Below are positions 46,274 to 58,546 of a stretch of DNA of 64,000 nt, in pieces. The notes beneath the pieces are model-generated. The model saw nothing but the letters and a program-made list of their open reading frames with translations, searched no databases and was not told the origin of the DNA. Numbering within the stretch: position 1 is the first letter of the stretch; every line of letters begins with the position of its first letter. A program made the position numbers and the translations under genes. This stretch comes from Hofstenia miamia (lineage: Eukaryota > Xenacoelomorpha > Acoela), in contig SCFE01000001.1 of the NCBI GenBank assembly GCA_004352715.1, positions 4,292,299-4,356,298 on the forward strand, written 5' to 3'.

Positions 46274-47624
46274 GAAAAAATTTATTAATATTAAAATATT
46301 TTTAACTAATAGTTATTTTTAGAAATGGAAATGCTTTTAGTGCGCATGGGATTATGGGGCTTACCTACGCTATTTTAAAAAACGGCGACATGCTCGTCTT
46401 GCGTTAAAGTCAAGCTGTCGTAGTGTTTGCGAATTGAGCGAGGACAATAGCATATCTCCCATTGATTTTTCGTTTCGGATATTATGATCTTTTTGTATAA
46501 AATGAATTTAATATAGCGTCAATTTAATTCAGAACTGTCACAATGTCATATTCGGCTTTCAATTAATAATCAGTTTATCTCAAAACAACGATTTAGACAG
46601 ATGACAGTCTTATATTTCAAATCTAAAAAGAAATTTATAGACAATCGGTTAATTATTTTATGTAGATGTCATTTATAGTGCTCACGAGGAGAAGCGAAAT
46701 TCAAAGTGTGAATTATTTCAAAAATATTTTATGTCTAAAGGAGCATGTTAAGTCCCTTATAGGGGAGTAATGCCAATTGCATCTAATTTGTAGCTGGATG
46801 TTAGGTTTTTTTTCTAAAACCTCCATATAGGTCAAACAAACGACGATTACTACTAATAGCAATGCTGAAACATTGTATTCGAAAATACGTGAAACCATTC
46901 ATTTATAAGAACACTAGAAATTCTAAAAGTTTTCTGAAGGGCATACTTTTGAACTTCTGAGTCGCCAATTTACTCGTCAGGAACATATATTTAATGAACC
47001 GAAGAGTTCTAATTTTTGTGAAATTCTTGAGCTAGCAAACCTCCTTATAAGCAAACTATAAAGGAGCCCACAGTTGACAACAACAACAAGCTATGCTTCA
47101 GGTCAATTGTAGGCATATTTTAACGTGATTCAGTAAGCAATTCATTAACATTAACCTTTAAATTATAACGATTTTAAAAATTCATTCATTTCTGCAAACT
47201 AGTGAGATCACTTTATTTCATTAATGGATAAACTTTGTTTGATGCATAGTGCTATCATGGCATTTCATACATAGGCCCTTACTCTACATATCGGTTCAAA
47301 TTTACATAAGTACTGTGATGGATTTCTGCTATATGTATAGAAGAAATTCCTTGTGCTGTCGCTTTCTATTTTGAGACAATTTCGAAGCCTTTACATATCT
47401 TGTGCTTAGCAATGTATTCAAATTCACATTCGATTTGCGTTATTCGTCCTCATTTGAATTTCTATTCCTATTTTTCAGAACTTATTATTTTTAAAATTCA
47501 TTCAAAATTTTGCTCATCAAATCCTTAATTCGTACATTCGCAATGCTCTCTGTAGTTTCAATATGCCCTAACTTAATTGAAAAGCTTTGATCGTACGTAA
47601 AACATTTGAAACCTAAATGCTAGT
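44230..47624. other. Non-coding stretch, one microsatellite
   Basis: Starts with GGTTGTCTCAAACTTAATC directly after TA repeats, reminiscent of an IS630-type transposon tip, but no partner end or transposase was found. A (TA)n tract lies at 46235-46273. Confidence 0.45.
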
Positions 47625-47740
47625 GCCTACGGCCATTCCCAGTTGAAAGCACCGAAACTCGTTTGATCACCGACGTTAACCAACTGTGGGCTTCTGTTAG
47701 TACTTCGATGGGTAACAGCCTAGGAACTCCAGGTGCTCTT
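47625..47740 (+). rRNA. 5S rRNA-like sequence, 3' end diverged
   Basis: Starts GCCTACGGCCATTCCCAGTT and carries GAAAGCACCGAAACTCGT, TTGATCACCGACGTTAACCA, the internal-control segment TTAGTACTTCGATGGGTAAC and GCCTAGGAACTCCAGGTGCT. The order and spacing match eukaryotic 5S rRNA (about 120 nt), including the A-box and C-box regions of its internal RNA polymerase III promoter. The 3' strand of helix I, expected to be TGTAGGC, is instead CTTTATT and cannot pair with the 5' GCCTAC. A pseudogene, or the 5S-derived head of a SINE3 element, is therefore more likely than a functional gene. It is a single copy here, not a tandem array. Confidence 0.75.
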
Positions 47741-47760
47741 TATTTTTTCATTTTTTCAAT
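47738..47760 (+). terminator. T-rich run after 5S-like sequence
   Basis: CTTTATTTTTTCATTTTTTC gives several T runs of the kind that end RNA polymerase III transcription. Confidence 0.4.
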
Positions 47761-48711
47761 TATTCTCCAAAATTTGTTATATTCACCTACTTTAAGATCA
47801 AAATGTTTCTCTTCAATTCGCATTATTTGTATTTTTTGTAATTTACTCAATTTTTCTGTATCTAATCTTGCAACTATCCTTTCATAATTACTTTATTTAA
47901 ACAGTGAATTCCTAATCGATTTTTTTACATTTTGTTGAATTTTTATTTTTCAATTTCATTCTCATTGCACCCGATCTTGCGCATTAACGCTTACCAACCA
48001 TCTTGGTAACATCTGCATCAATATTATTCTAATTGAACATCATTTAACTAGCAATATCTTTATTTTACTTTCCCACTATAAATATTGTTGCCAAACCATA
48101 CATTTAATTAACCTTTGTTCGAATGAAATATAATATTTTATGGAAATTTAAGTCGAGGTGTTATTTCGAACATTTTAGTTGCATTTCTAGTTGTCCTAAA
48201 ATACATCTCGAATGCTTAATTAAATAGTGAAGACTACTTCGTTAAGAGCAAACACTCTAATATTTGTGTTTTTAATTGGACTAATCAAATTTTTTTTCGT
48301 TAATTTTGTAAAGTGAATTTTATTGTCTTATAAATTAATTGGAAATGCTAAGGTAAAAATAGACAAAATATTTTTGCAAAACGTATGTTTCATTGCATAA
48401 CAGAGCCTAGGAATAGCTAAGATGCATACTTACATAGCACAGTGCGTAAATACTCCTACCAAATTCCATCAGTTGGGAGACAGAGGGGGATACAAGTAGA
48501 GCTTTTTAATACCGCATGCGGTCGTAATCTACACTCATCCGAGAATAAAATTTCCTTTGCAGCTATTAAGCAAAATATAAATTTTCAATAAAATTTCTAA
48601 TAAAATTCCCATTCATTACATGTAATTTTTTTGAACAATTTGTTTATAATTTATAGATTTTGAAAAAAATCTTGTTTATAATACACATAATGTTTCTGAT
48701 ATTAATTATGC
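47761..48711. other. Non-coding stretch
   Basis: No supported feature. I looked for a SINE body after the 5S-like head and could not define one. Confidence 0.45.
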
Positions 48712-49366
48712 GCACCCCTCTTATCTCGCATATAGGTGGGTAAAACCGGGTACGCGCACATTGTGGAAAGTCCCTCTTTCAAGTTTGCAACATTAAAAAT
48801 AAAATTGTTGAGATGTGTTTTCAATATTTTGACAGATTCTAAGGAGGATTTCGCACTTTTTTCCCACTCAATTTGATCACAGCTGCCATATCTCCATTCA
48901 GAAAATCTTGCAGACGCCTCTGATGATATGCTTGTGTAAAACAACTTGTAAGTTTGCATAAACATCAAAGATGGTTTTAACCGCACCCTTGCGATTGCAG
49001 TGCAGTGCGGGTACTGAATTTCAAATGCCACGCGGCTTTCGATGTGGTGTGTGTAAACATTTTTATTTTGTTACATAAATAATACTATACTAATACAATG
49101 TTAATTATACTATGAAATCTATATAATATAATATATTTGACATCGTTCACTCAATTAAACAAAATTAATAAAAAGACAATTCGGTGATTCCCATTTTTGG
49201 CTTAAATACTTGAATTGACGCCGCCTTGTTGAACCAATTGCGGGTGTGTTGCGTGTACGGGTGAATTTTTCTAACTGACGCGCGGGTGCGGTGCGGTTGC
49301 GGGCCCACTCACTGAGGTTCGGTGCAATGCGGTTATAAAAAACTACAACCGCGTCCATCTATGATA
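48712..49366 (-). mobile_element. Possible hAT-like element with GC-rich ends
   Basis: On the minus strand the right end reads TAGATGGACGCGGTTGTAG, a hAT-like tip, followed by repeated GCACCGCACCCGCG words (to about 49240). On the other side lie TAGGTGGGTAAAACCGGGTA (48734) and CCGCACCCTTGCGATTGCAG (about 48980-49010). These GC words contrast with the AT-rich surroundings. No target duplication matches and the 109-codon minus frame at 48702-49031 has no signature, so boundaries are guesses. Confidence 0.35.
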
Positions 49367-50659
49367 AACATGTTTGTTTCCTTTCTACTAGAAGCAGAAT
49401 TTACAGCATTGTACGCGTCTACAGGCTCTTAAGTTGCATGTGACATTACTAAGTGCATATTATAGTGGTTAACGGGCTAAAACTAGTTATGCTTTCACCA
49501 CATTTAATCCGATGACATGCCTATCATTCAGAGACTAATCTAGCAATCAGCAAAGTAGGATATGCTGTGTAAACTGGTTTGAAACATCTCTCCATTTATT
49601 TTTACTACTTGAGAACATACTATGAGCACTGAAATTTTTAGTTTGACTAAAGAATTTGTCTGTGGGAATTCTTAGGGTCCATAGACCGGCAAATTCAAAT
49701 AATATAAAATGTTTCTGCTTTTGGTTTATACGATGATCAACTTTGATGTTTTCTCAAAACTTGCTTTACAAGCAGAATTAGAATTAAAATTTATTAAAAA
49801 TAAACCAAAAAATTACATCTGACTTACAGATAGACAACTAAAATATTTTCAACATATATAAAAATACACATTATAAACTCATGATTTGGTCCTGCAATGT
49901 AGCAACCAAAGGCCTCTTGGTCAATGAGATAATGTGAAATCCGATAGCGGATGGGGCAGAAAAATGCCTGTCATAGCTGACGATAATTGTGCGTAGCCAT
50001 CTTACGGAGGGTAACAGTCTGCGTATTTAGTACTCACAGAGTGATGCAAAAACCATTGTGAAATTAGAAGGTAGCAGTACACTTTCTATAATTAAAATTG
50101 CAGCGCTGTCATTGAGTTATCTGTTTTACTTCGATTGTACATTTACATGAAGTAAGTTACTTGCTTTTGTTGAATATTTTAAGGAGTGAGGTAATTAATT
50201 TCACATTGTGAACAATCTCTATTAGCTATAAGTAGAACGCTATTAGTAAGTGTGCTCAATTACAACATGCCCCCCAAATTGTTTATTTTTCAATACCTAC
50301 GAAGATGAGTGAATTTTGTGAAATATTGGGCATTATTTTCAGCAAATGGCATTAACTTTTAACTTTAATTATTCCGATTCAATTAACTACTCAGTCTAAT
50401 TTGCATCTCAACAGGTGAAAAGTCAAGCTCCTTCGTTAATGAAGTAAAATTATACAGAAAGAATTTACTTAAAATCGAATGTCTGTCAAATTTGTGCGGG
50501 GATTTAAATTTAGCGAAATCGACAAAACAATCGTCGCCGTTCTCTTCTGAATGGATTGTAACATAATTATTACCATCATTAGGAGCAAACGATATCTTAA
50601 TATTGCTTAATTACACGATACTAATATGGGCTATATACTATATAATGAACAAATTTTAC
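49367..50659. other. Non-coding stretch
   Basis: No supported feature. Confidence 0.5.
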
Positions 50660-50812
50660 ATTATCAGGCAAACCTTGTAAAATTACAGTATGACAAAAAA
50701 TTGTTTGTTTGTGAGTATCTGATAATGTCATCATTCCTTTGAGAAATGGAACTTTACTAGGTGAAGAAGTATCTAGTTTCAGGCTATGTTGATTGAAAAT
50801 TTGAAATTTCCT
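50660..50812 (-). CDS. Candidate exon, unknown product
   Basis: On the minus strand an acceptor TAACATTGCAG precedes 153 bp (51 codons) that start and end in phase 0, followed by GTAAAA. The peptide includes FQIFNQHSLKLDTSSPSKVP and MMTLSDTHKQTIFCHTVILQ. No domain is recognised. Codon content looks more coding-like than the flanks. The donor is only fair. Confidence 0.3.
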
Positions 50813-52887
50813 CTGCAATGTTACAAACTGTATAGACAAACTTCTGAAGGTTATATTGTTGTGATGCCTGGGTAGGGCAACGAGCTCTGTATGTTAACCA
50901 TGATATGGCTCCAAGTCTAAATATTTTGCTTAGGGACTTTTCTTAAAAGCACTTTAGCTGTCAGACAACATAGAAAATGGAATAACACCAGAAACGTCAA
51001 TCATCTATAAATATTTGTATAAATCAATATTTTGTCCTATTTATCATTGCCTTAAAAAGATTCTATAAATAGATATCCAAAAAAAACACAAAAGCAAGAA
51101 ACCTCTCATATTTAGTTTACATATTAAAGCTCTTGGTAGCATTAGTAATTTTGCTTAATCGATATTATCTTGAAATTATATTAAAAAAATCCATCATCTA
51201 AGCAGCTCCAATTCAATGTAAAATTGAGCAAAGTAGGCAGATGTACACCTTCCCAAACATAATACAAGTTATCCATACTTAATTAATTTCCGCTAATAAT
51301 TCACGGAGAGAATAAATTTGGAATAACTCATACTGTATTTTACTCTACGGTTTTTGTAATATATAACATTAGTAAAACACTCGAAAACAGTCCATTTCCT
51401 AAGTTTTACAAATTGAGAATTTCTCAGCTATTCAACTTAATATACTTAGAGTGTAATATATATTTGTATTAGTAATTTTAATGTGAATTAGGCTTCATCG
51501 CCAAAAATGATATTTTCTTAGCCAACAATTTAACGAATTGATATATTTTATCAAAACTAAGCGTAATTCAAAAATCACCATCTAATTAACGTGCTTAATG
51601 TGTATTATTTAAAATATTTGTATTAAATGGAATATTCAATAATATTTAACTACACATATAATATTTTACCTTAGTATTATCAACCTAAAGTGTTATTGGT
51701 CTAATTCATGATTGAAGATCTCCGTCTGTACATGATGAAGTCTTACATTTATTTATAGGTCGTTTTCTGATGGAATTGTTGATAAAATTTAATGTGTAAA
51801 AATAATGCATTCTACAATTTGTATCTAAATCCGTCCCTGAAATTATCTTATGATGGAATTTGATGTTATAATATGCAAAAGGACTATGATTTCAATTTGT
51901 TTTGTTGTTCTCCCGGAACAAAGTATTTGAAATTTTTTATTTATAATCATTTATACACTTCCAAAGTAATTATGCCAATGCCATTAGCTTTTATGGTTTT
52001 AATTATCAAATAATATTGCAATGTATGTCAAAGAAAATAGCATGTGTTCTGAAATCAAGAAAGAAATAATTGTAGGAGGAAAAAGTCTTATAAGCACTAT
52101 GTAAATATTATTGTCTTATTACAATGCAGACTTTTAACTATTGCTTGATATTTTAATATACAAAATCAAGTTTTCCTAGAGATTTGTTACCCTAACAATT
52201 TTTAGCATAATCCTGATTAAAAAATATCTGAGATTACAAAATATATACTAGAGCGGTTAGCCTACTTGATAATTCTATAAAAATACTTACTAGCTGAAAT
52301 GCAAATATAGGAACCTTTCCAAATTTATAGCTATTTACTTCATCATATGATCTTGCTGCAAATTTTTTTAGTACTGAAATTTTAGAATTGGTAAATTCTT
52401 CACTCTCCAGCAAGTAATGAACTGATTTTTTATAACTTTAAAGTTAAAGTAATTATTAACTGCTAACTAAAGATTACGTTGCTTGGAAAAACAATTTGTA
52501 AAGTTTTTTCTTAGTATATTCTTTCCACTCAATATGTAAAAGAGCATTTCCCTGAAAAGCACCTTCTATAATCAAATATTTCATAAGAATGCTTGCTGAT
52601 ACCTAACTATTTAGCTTTATGAAATAAGAGTGCACTTTGGTAAAGCAAATAAGAGATCCTCTTAAAATATTTATTTCCTTCCAATTATATTAGATATGAT
52701 ACATAATACATAATATTAAAGATGGCAGTGGCTGAAGTTGGGAAGAATTTATGAATGATCTTTATAGCAAATTATTGCAAAAATTCCTCAAGATTTTTTA
52801 ATTTCACATGTGTAATTGCATTACCCAGCCACTTGGCAATTAAGCTTTGAGATTGAAAGCGTGGTGAAAGTGGAGAGCCTTACATAC
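50813..52887. other. Non-coding stretch
   Basis: No supported feature. Confidence 0.5.
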
Positions 52888-52994
52888 CTACCATAATCAT
52901 CAATGATTTCATGCGTATCCATATACAAGGGCACAGTTAGAAATTTGTATTTGAGGGTAGAGTCCCACCAAAAACTATTAACTCTAGGTTGGAT
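52888..52994 (-). CDS. Candidate exon, unknown product
   Basis: On the minus strand a strong acceptor (pyrimidine tract, then CGTTCTTTCAG) precedes 107 bp open in one frame, ending GGTAG before a consensus donor GTATGT. The peptide reads IQPRVNSFWWDSTLKYKF, then VPLYMDTHEIIDDYG, rich in aromatic and acidic residues and unlike background translations. It starts in phase 0 and ends with two bases of a codon. Splice quality makes this one of the better host-exon candidates, but I do not recognise the family. Confidence 0.45.
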
Positions 52995-53804
52995 CTGAAA
53001 GAACGATACGATAGAGGAGTTTCTCTGAGTCTCTCCTTTCAGCACCGCGGTCTCTGACTTTGTGCACGGCACGCCTCAATGGGTTTGGGATATCTCTGCA
53101 CATATCAAGAAACACTAAGAGATCTTTGTTGCTTTCTTGGGCTCAAAACCTTATAAATACATGAACATTAGTTTTGGTGGGAATTGAAATCCTTTTCAAA
53201 AATTCAAAAATTTTTCAATAAAAATTGTTAATCTTTTTAGTCAACTTCAACTACAGCAATACGCTTTAATAGAAATACTTAACATTGCTTTAAAGCATAT
53301 TCCCAATAATCTTCCCATCCCTCAGAATTTTTAAATTTGCTAATAGGTTTTGAGAAAATTCTTTGTAAATATGGAAAAACTGTTCGTCCTTAAAATAGGC
53401 GCCAGGCGGTTCAAAGCTCCGTTGTTTTAGTGTAGTTTGCGTTTATCGGCTTTAAAAGTTGCTTATCACTAATATTAATGTCATTACACGACTTCTGCAG
53501 CTATGAATGAGAGATGAAATAAATAGATGTATTAATGTCAATAGAGTAAAAACACAGAGATATATTCGAAATAACTTTGGAAGATGTTTATATAGCTGTA
53601 ACGCAAAAAGTGTTAAATGAATTAAATTGAATTTTTCATAACAAAATATTTTAAAGCAGCTTTCTTCATTAATGCAGAAATGCACTTTATTAGCGAATCC
53701 ATTACTAAGAATCCCACACAATTTTCAGTTAAAATATTATGTGATATAATTTTCGTTCTGTGATATTTACCACACACCATACATAGCCTCCGTTAGAAGA
53801 AGTA
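52995..53804. other. Non-coding stretch, probably intronic
   Basis: No supported feature. The reading frame of the exon at 52888 continues upstream to 53072 but contains its acceptor, so the extension is probably intron. Confidence 0.45.
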
Positions 53805-53999
53805 TCATGGAGTTCTGCTATTATACATGGAGGCGAAGCGCTTCCCGGAGAAGGCTATTTGTATTGCGTGCAGAAAATTTGTGCCGCACAAAATCTGATC
53901 GACGAAAGATGACAGGCAATTAAATTAATTTAATGGCCTTGTTCGGGAAGGAGGTAAATGCCGCTTCGCCTCCATGTATAATAGCAGAACTCCATGATA
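53803..53999. mobile_element. MITE with perfect 36-38-bp inverted repeats
   Basis: The left arm 53803-53840 and right arm 53962-53999 are exact inverted copies over 38 bp; the outer word is TATCATGGAGTTCTGC and the inner end GGAGGCGAAGCG. If the outer TA on each side is the target duplication, the element is 53805-53997, 193 bp. A TA target suggests a Tc1/mariner-type MITE. The perfect arms point to a recent insertion. The interior has no frame. Confidence 0.9.
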
Positions 54000-54979
54000 G
54001 CATAATGCCCATATTCCTTAATTCTAACAGAATTTACTTATATATTAACATAAAGCTCTGCAGGTAACAAATCTTAAATTTTTCTTCATAGTCAATCTTA
54101 CATTGGTCTTGCTTTTTGAACTTAAAACAGGTAAACACAAAATCACAGATTTCCTTTCAATTATAATTGAAGTTGTTCTCTTCAGATAATTGCAATATAT
54201 ATTTACCAAACTAAATTTATGACTGTTATTATTTTATAAATTTTAATTTTGTAGAATGTAGTTCGTTCTGAACAAATATCATCTGCAAGGTATGTAAACA
54301 ACATGTCAGAAAACGAACCTCATTTATGTACTCTTAAAGTCACGCAGATTTTATCTGACTTTTTATTTCCAAATTTTACATCTGATTAGAAAAACCAAAT
54401 ATGTGATGTGTGAAAAAATTTTTAAATTTTGATATTCATGGTGATCGACTGCATATTGCCCAATAATATTTTGGTAGCACTGTACTAGAGTGGCCTCTTC
54501 TGAATTTGGGACATTCCACACGCAGGAGGCTATCAAAGATTGGGATGCGATTCAAAAAACCTTAAAATCTAAGTCTTTTCATCGCATTGTGCAGTATTGA
54601 TTTCGTCATACTCAATTCCTATGCATAGTTCTTATAATTTTTGTCTAATTGAATGTTGAATGTCGGCTATCGGCAACATTTTTAATGTTTGATCTTTTTT
54701 GGCGAGAGTGTTTTTTATCCAGTATGGAACACAGTAAGAACATGAATTCCTAGTTTTAAATTTAGCTTGCTTGTTCTGACGCTGTTGTATTCTAATTTTT
54801 TAACATTTCAATAAGAAAGACTGGTATTGCAAATGAAATATATTACAAAAGCTAATATATACTAATTTGAGTTCACATGTATTTAATTTATTAGTCAATA
54901 TCGTGTTATTAATGAAGATATATAATACAAAACTGGGTAAAAGATATACGATTAGGACAAAAATCCTTGTTTCAATTAT
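54000..54979. other. Non-coding stretch
   Basis: No supported feature. Confidence 0.5.
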
Positions 54980-55540
54980 GGCTGACAGGATAATCAGGGT
55001 ATGATAAATACTGGCAGGGTAGGATAGGGCAGGATGAATTTGAAATCGAGCTAAATCCGGATAAAATCTATGTTAGAAATTCAAGAACAATACCTTGAAT
55101 ACACCAACATTATATTCTTCATTAACTTTAGCAGCAATCTAGTGTTATAATAGTGTATTGAGAATTTTTAAATTGACTCGATCAAAGTAACTTCCAAATG
55201 TTTTCGACAAAAGTTTTAGAACTATTTCACAAGTTGTTGATTGCATTATGATTGTCTATTTTGAAAGGACAATTTTTTATCTCAACTTGCCATTCCTACA
55301 CCCAGTGTACCTAGTGAAGGATTTTTCTAGTCACACAGTTTTATGTTCACTAAATTTAGGTTTTGCCTAAGCAATTGCTATGGAAATAATTTTTTTAGTT
55401 TGCTTCATAGATTGCAGATTGCGTGCGGGTGTAGATTGAAACTGCTGGTTATGAGAAGTTGCTACTCCTGAAATATGCCAGTTAATCCGGACAGGATAAA
55501 ATAAATTTAAATCCAGATAGGGAAGGATAATTTTATGTTC
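54980..55540 (+). repeat. Region with repeated GGATA/AATCCGGA words
   Basis: Two clusters of direct words (54990-55070: GGCAGGGTAGGATAGGGCAGG and AATCCGGATAAAAT; 55485-55535: AATCCGGACAGGATAAAAT and GATAGGGAAGGATAATTTT) frame about 420 bp of ordinary DNA. This resembles degenerate subterminal repeats of hAT-like elements, but no terminus was found. Confidence 0.3.
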
Positions 55541-57111
55541 AAAAATCAACCTAGTTTCAATATAATAGCTGAATTCCCCTATAAGCTTGCAATGTTGGAA
55601 ATGAGTTAAGACAACTAGCAAATAAGGTCGGTAATTGTCATAGCAACTATAATCCGTTCGCAATATAATTTTTAAAGTTATCCAATGATTTATGTACAGC
55701 GGAGATCAAATATTTTTTTCGCAGAGATGAGTCATAATATTTTATCGTGGGGGATGGCAGAAGTAAAGACAATTTTATAGATGATATTTAAAAATAATTG
55801 CAATAAAAACGCCATTAAATCAGAATAGTTTTTTATAGTTTCAACTGTAAATCAAGACATTTAATTTAATAAAATCAAATTATAGATAATATTACTGTTA
55901 TATATATATATATATATGTATATGCTAAAATTAGGCCTCTGCTAGTTGACATATTTAGGAGTGAGTACAATTATATTTAGACATATTTTTCTCGTTAGGC
56001 TAAGCTAAATCGTGCTACACTTAGTAAATTTGCGACAGAAATACTAAAATTTAATCTATGTGAGAGAAACCAATTCTGATGGCTTAAATTTGAGATTAAT
56101 AGTGAAATTTCAATGGCTTCTTTGATTTTGAAGGCAAAAATTGGAAAATAGATGCCATTCAAGCTAATATCGAGTTGGTTTCTAGTACTGAAAATGTCGG
56201 GTTCAGATTTTCAACTTCGACCCAAATTTCGAGTACTCACAGAGCCTTAGTTAGAATGTTTTAAAGATGAAGATTTTTATAAAATAATTTGAAACTTTGA
56301 GTTTAAACTTTGCAAGGTTTTCTAATTTTTTCGGAAAATGGCGACTCCAACGGTTATCACTGCGGCTTTTATGCTTTCGGGTGATTATGCTGTTGGATTT
56401 ATTACTTCCCATTGTAATGATTTTAAACTATTGTATTCTTTTGTGACTGAAGTGTAAAACTGATTAATACACAATTTCCGATTCATCGAAGGCGATTTTC
56501 CATTGATAATAATTCGCTTATTAGAGAATTTAATAAATTTTATCTAGACGAATAAAATCATCCCTCAATATTAAAATGGCTCAAAAAGAAACGTTGTTTA
56601 GGAATTCATTTAGCAGTACAATTTTATTTAAAAACTTTGTTTGTTTAAAAAGAGATTTTACAGAACCAGTATAAATCAATAGTCAGTAGAAAATTTTCAC
56701 GATTCTGATTGACTGTGTCTAATATGCCAAATATACATATTAAAAACCTAGTTAACATTAAAAATTTTATTTTTAGGCAAAATTGGAATTACTTCAAAGA
56801 AGTTTGCCTTGAGACCTATTTTAGGAACTTATTAAATATTGTAAAAATATTTTTATTGATTTCAACTGTGCAATTTTCACAATTCATTTAGTTTAATTGC
56901 CTAAGTTCCTTGCAACAAATGAATTCAAGTTTACAAAAACTATGATCCTGAAAATACTGGATGACTTAGGTACATCTTTGCTTACAATAACGTTATTCGT
57001 GCTATACTAAGATACAAAAATCCCTATTTAACTCATTTTCTCCAAAAAAATTTTAGAATTTTGCGGTATTGAAATTTGCCCATATCTTTGCATAACTTCA
57101 TTGTATGAGCA
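55541..57111. other. Non-coding stretch, one microsatellite
   Basis: A (TA)n run lies at 55900-55918. Nothing else is supported. Confidence 0.5.
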
Positions 57112-57359
57112 TTCTTTGTTAGTGGCGTGCGCAAAGGGGCATGGTGGAATGTCCCCTTTAGGTTTTCAAAACTGACTTTCAATGGTTAAATCAAAAAAAT
57201 TTTCAGTAAGAAATTGAAAAATTTGAGAACTAAAGTTGTGAAATGCATTTTAGGGTATATTTTTTAGGTATATTTAGAAATTTCTGGTGGCTTTGCCCCA
57301 CTTTTGGTAATTACTAGGATTCCCTTTTTAGAAACTCTTACGCACACCCTGTTCTCTGT
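57112..57359. mobile_element. hAT-like MITE with 8-bp target duplication
   Basis: The element is 57120-57351 (232 bp). The left tip is TAGTGGCGTGCGCAAAG and the right tip, on the opposite strand, CAGGGTGTGCGTAAGAG, an imperfect inverted pair. The flanks TTCTTTGT (57112-57119) and TTCTCTGT (57352-57359) agree at 7 of 8 bases. The tip and the 8-bp duplication both support hAT. There is no transposase. Confidence 0.85.
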
Positions 57360-57705
57360 TCTTGTTTATCTTACATCCATAGACGTGACTACATCCAAGG
57401 ACTTTTGACTTTCTTAATAGGTTTGGACACAATTGTTAAAATTTTTTGACAAATCAGTTTGTGGTATGAATATCACGCGAAGCAATTTAAAATTAGTTCA
57501 AAATCATATAGAACGGTTATAAAATTGACGACAAAACAGTATACATATTTAAATTTATTGAAAAACAAGATTATCATGGACTATCAATTAAAATTTAAAT
57601 AAAATTTAAAAGGTTTAATATATGATATATTTTCTACTGCATACATAATTTGAAAATAGCTTTGAAGTTTGAAAAAGTGCGCTCCAGATCAGTTTCATTG
57701 ATCAC

Positions 57706-57932
57706 CTGGTACTTCTTTTATTATTGAAGACCTCAGGGATTCCAGCATTTCTGACAAAGGCCAGAAAATTTTTCATTGTCTTTACAGTATGAGAAGAGTT
57801 GTTGGCGAAGAAATCGTCCACAATGTGCAATAATTGCTGATCGCTAGCGAGCATGGACCCGACAAAACCACTTTGGTTTTTACATAATCCGGTAGAATTC
57901 AAATTATATAAATTAATGATAAAATCAACTTG
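57706..57932 (-). CDS. Candidate exon, unknown glycoprotein-like product
   Basis: On the minus strand an acceptor GTAACGATTATCAG precedes 227 bp open in one frame (75 codons plus AG) and a donor ACCAG, then GTGATC. The peptide includes LYNLNSTGLCKNQSGFVGSM, LASDQQLLHIVDDFFANNSS and TMKNFLAFVRNAGIPEVFNN. It has three N-glycosylation sequons (N-S-T, N-Q-S, N-S-S), which would fit an extracellular or lumenal segment. G+C content is above that of the flanks. No family is recognised. Its exit phase does not fit the entry phase of the candidate at 52888, so other exons would have to lie between them if they belong together. Confidence 0.5.
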
Positions 57933-58546
57933 CTGATAATCGTTACAAGAAATATTATTATGATAACAGTAATTGTCAATAGAACGTTCCAATTAAAATA
58001 TTCGCTGAGTTTTATGTAAACTTAATCTTAAATTCGTTGTAATTTATAACGATAAAGACATTTTTGTCCCACTAATCAGATATTAATTTCTAATCAGAAA
58101 TTGACAGATGCTTACCTAATGTCTGCTTCTGGCGCTATCAATTTCTTTTTGATGTTTACAATGACGCAAAATAAATTTGTAAGTCTTTCTGTCAATAATT
58201 TGTCGAAAATTACCTCTTCGTTTGTAATTTAATGTTGTCCTGAATATATCAAGTTGATTAAATAAATTAATAAAATAAAGGAATTCCACTCTTTGTTTAA
58301 TATAATGAATACGGCAAAAATATTTAGTGTTGCAGGACGTTTATTAAAAAACTGCTTCTCGTTTATATCGTGACTTCAGCAATATATCTTTAGTTAGATA
58401 TTTCAATAGCGGATATATTTTTCAAAAGCCAGTACTTTAATTAATTGCACAAAAATTAGTGTCAAACCGAAAATTGGGAAAAATTCATAAGTTTCGAATT
58501 TATTTTAGAATCTTAAAAATTACTTAAGGTCAATAATTTGTACATT
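57933..58546. other. Non-coding stretch
   Basis: No supported feature. Confidence 0.5.
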
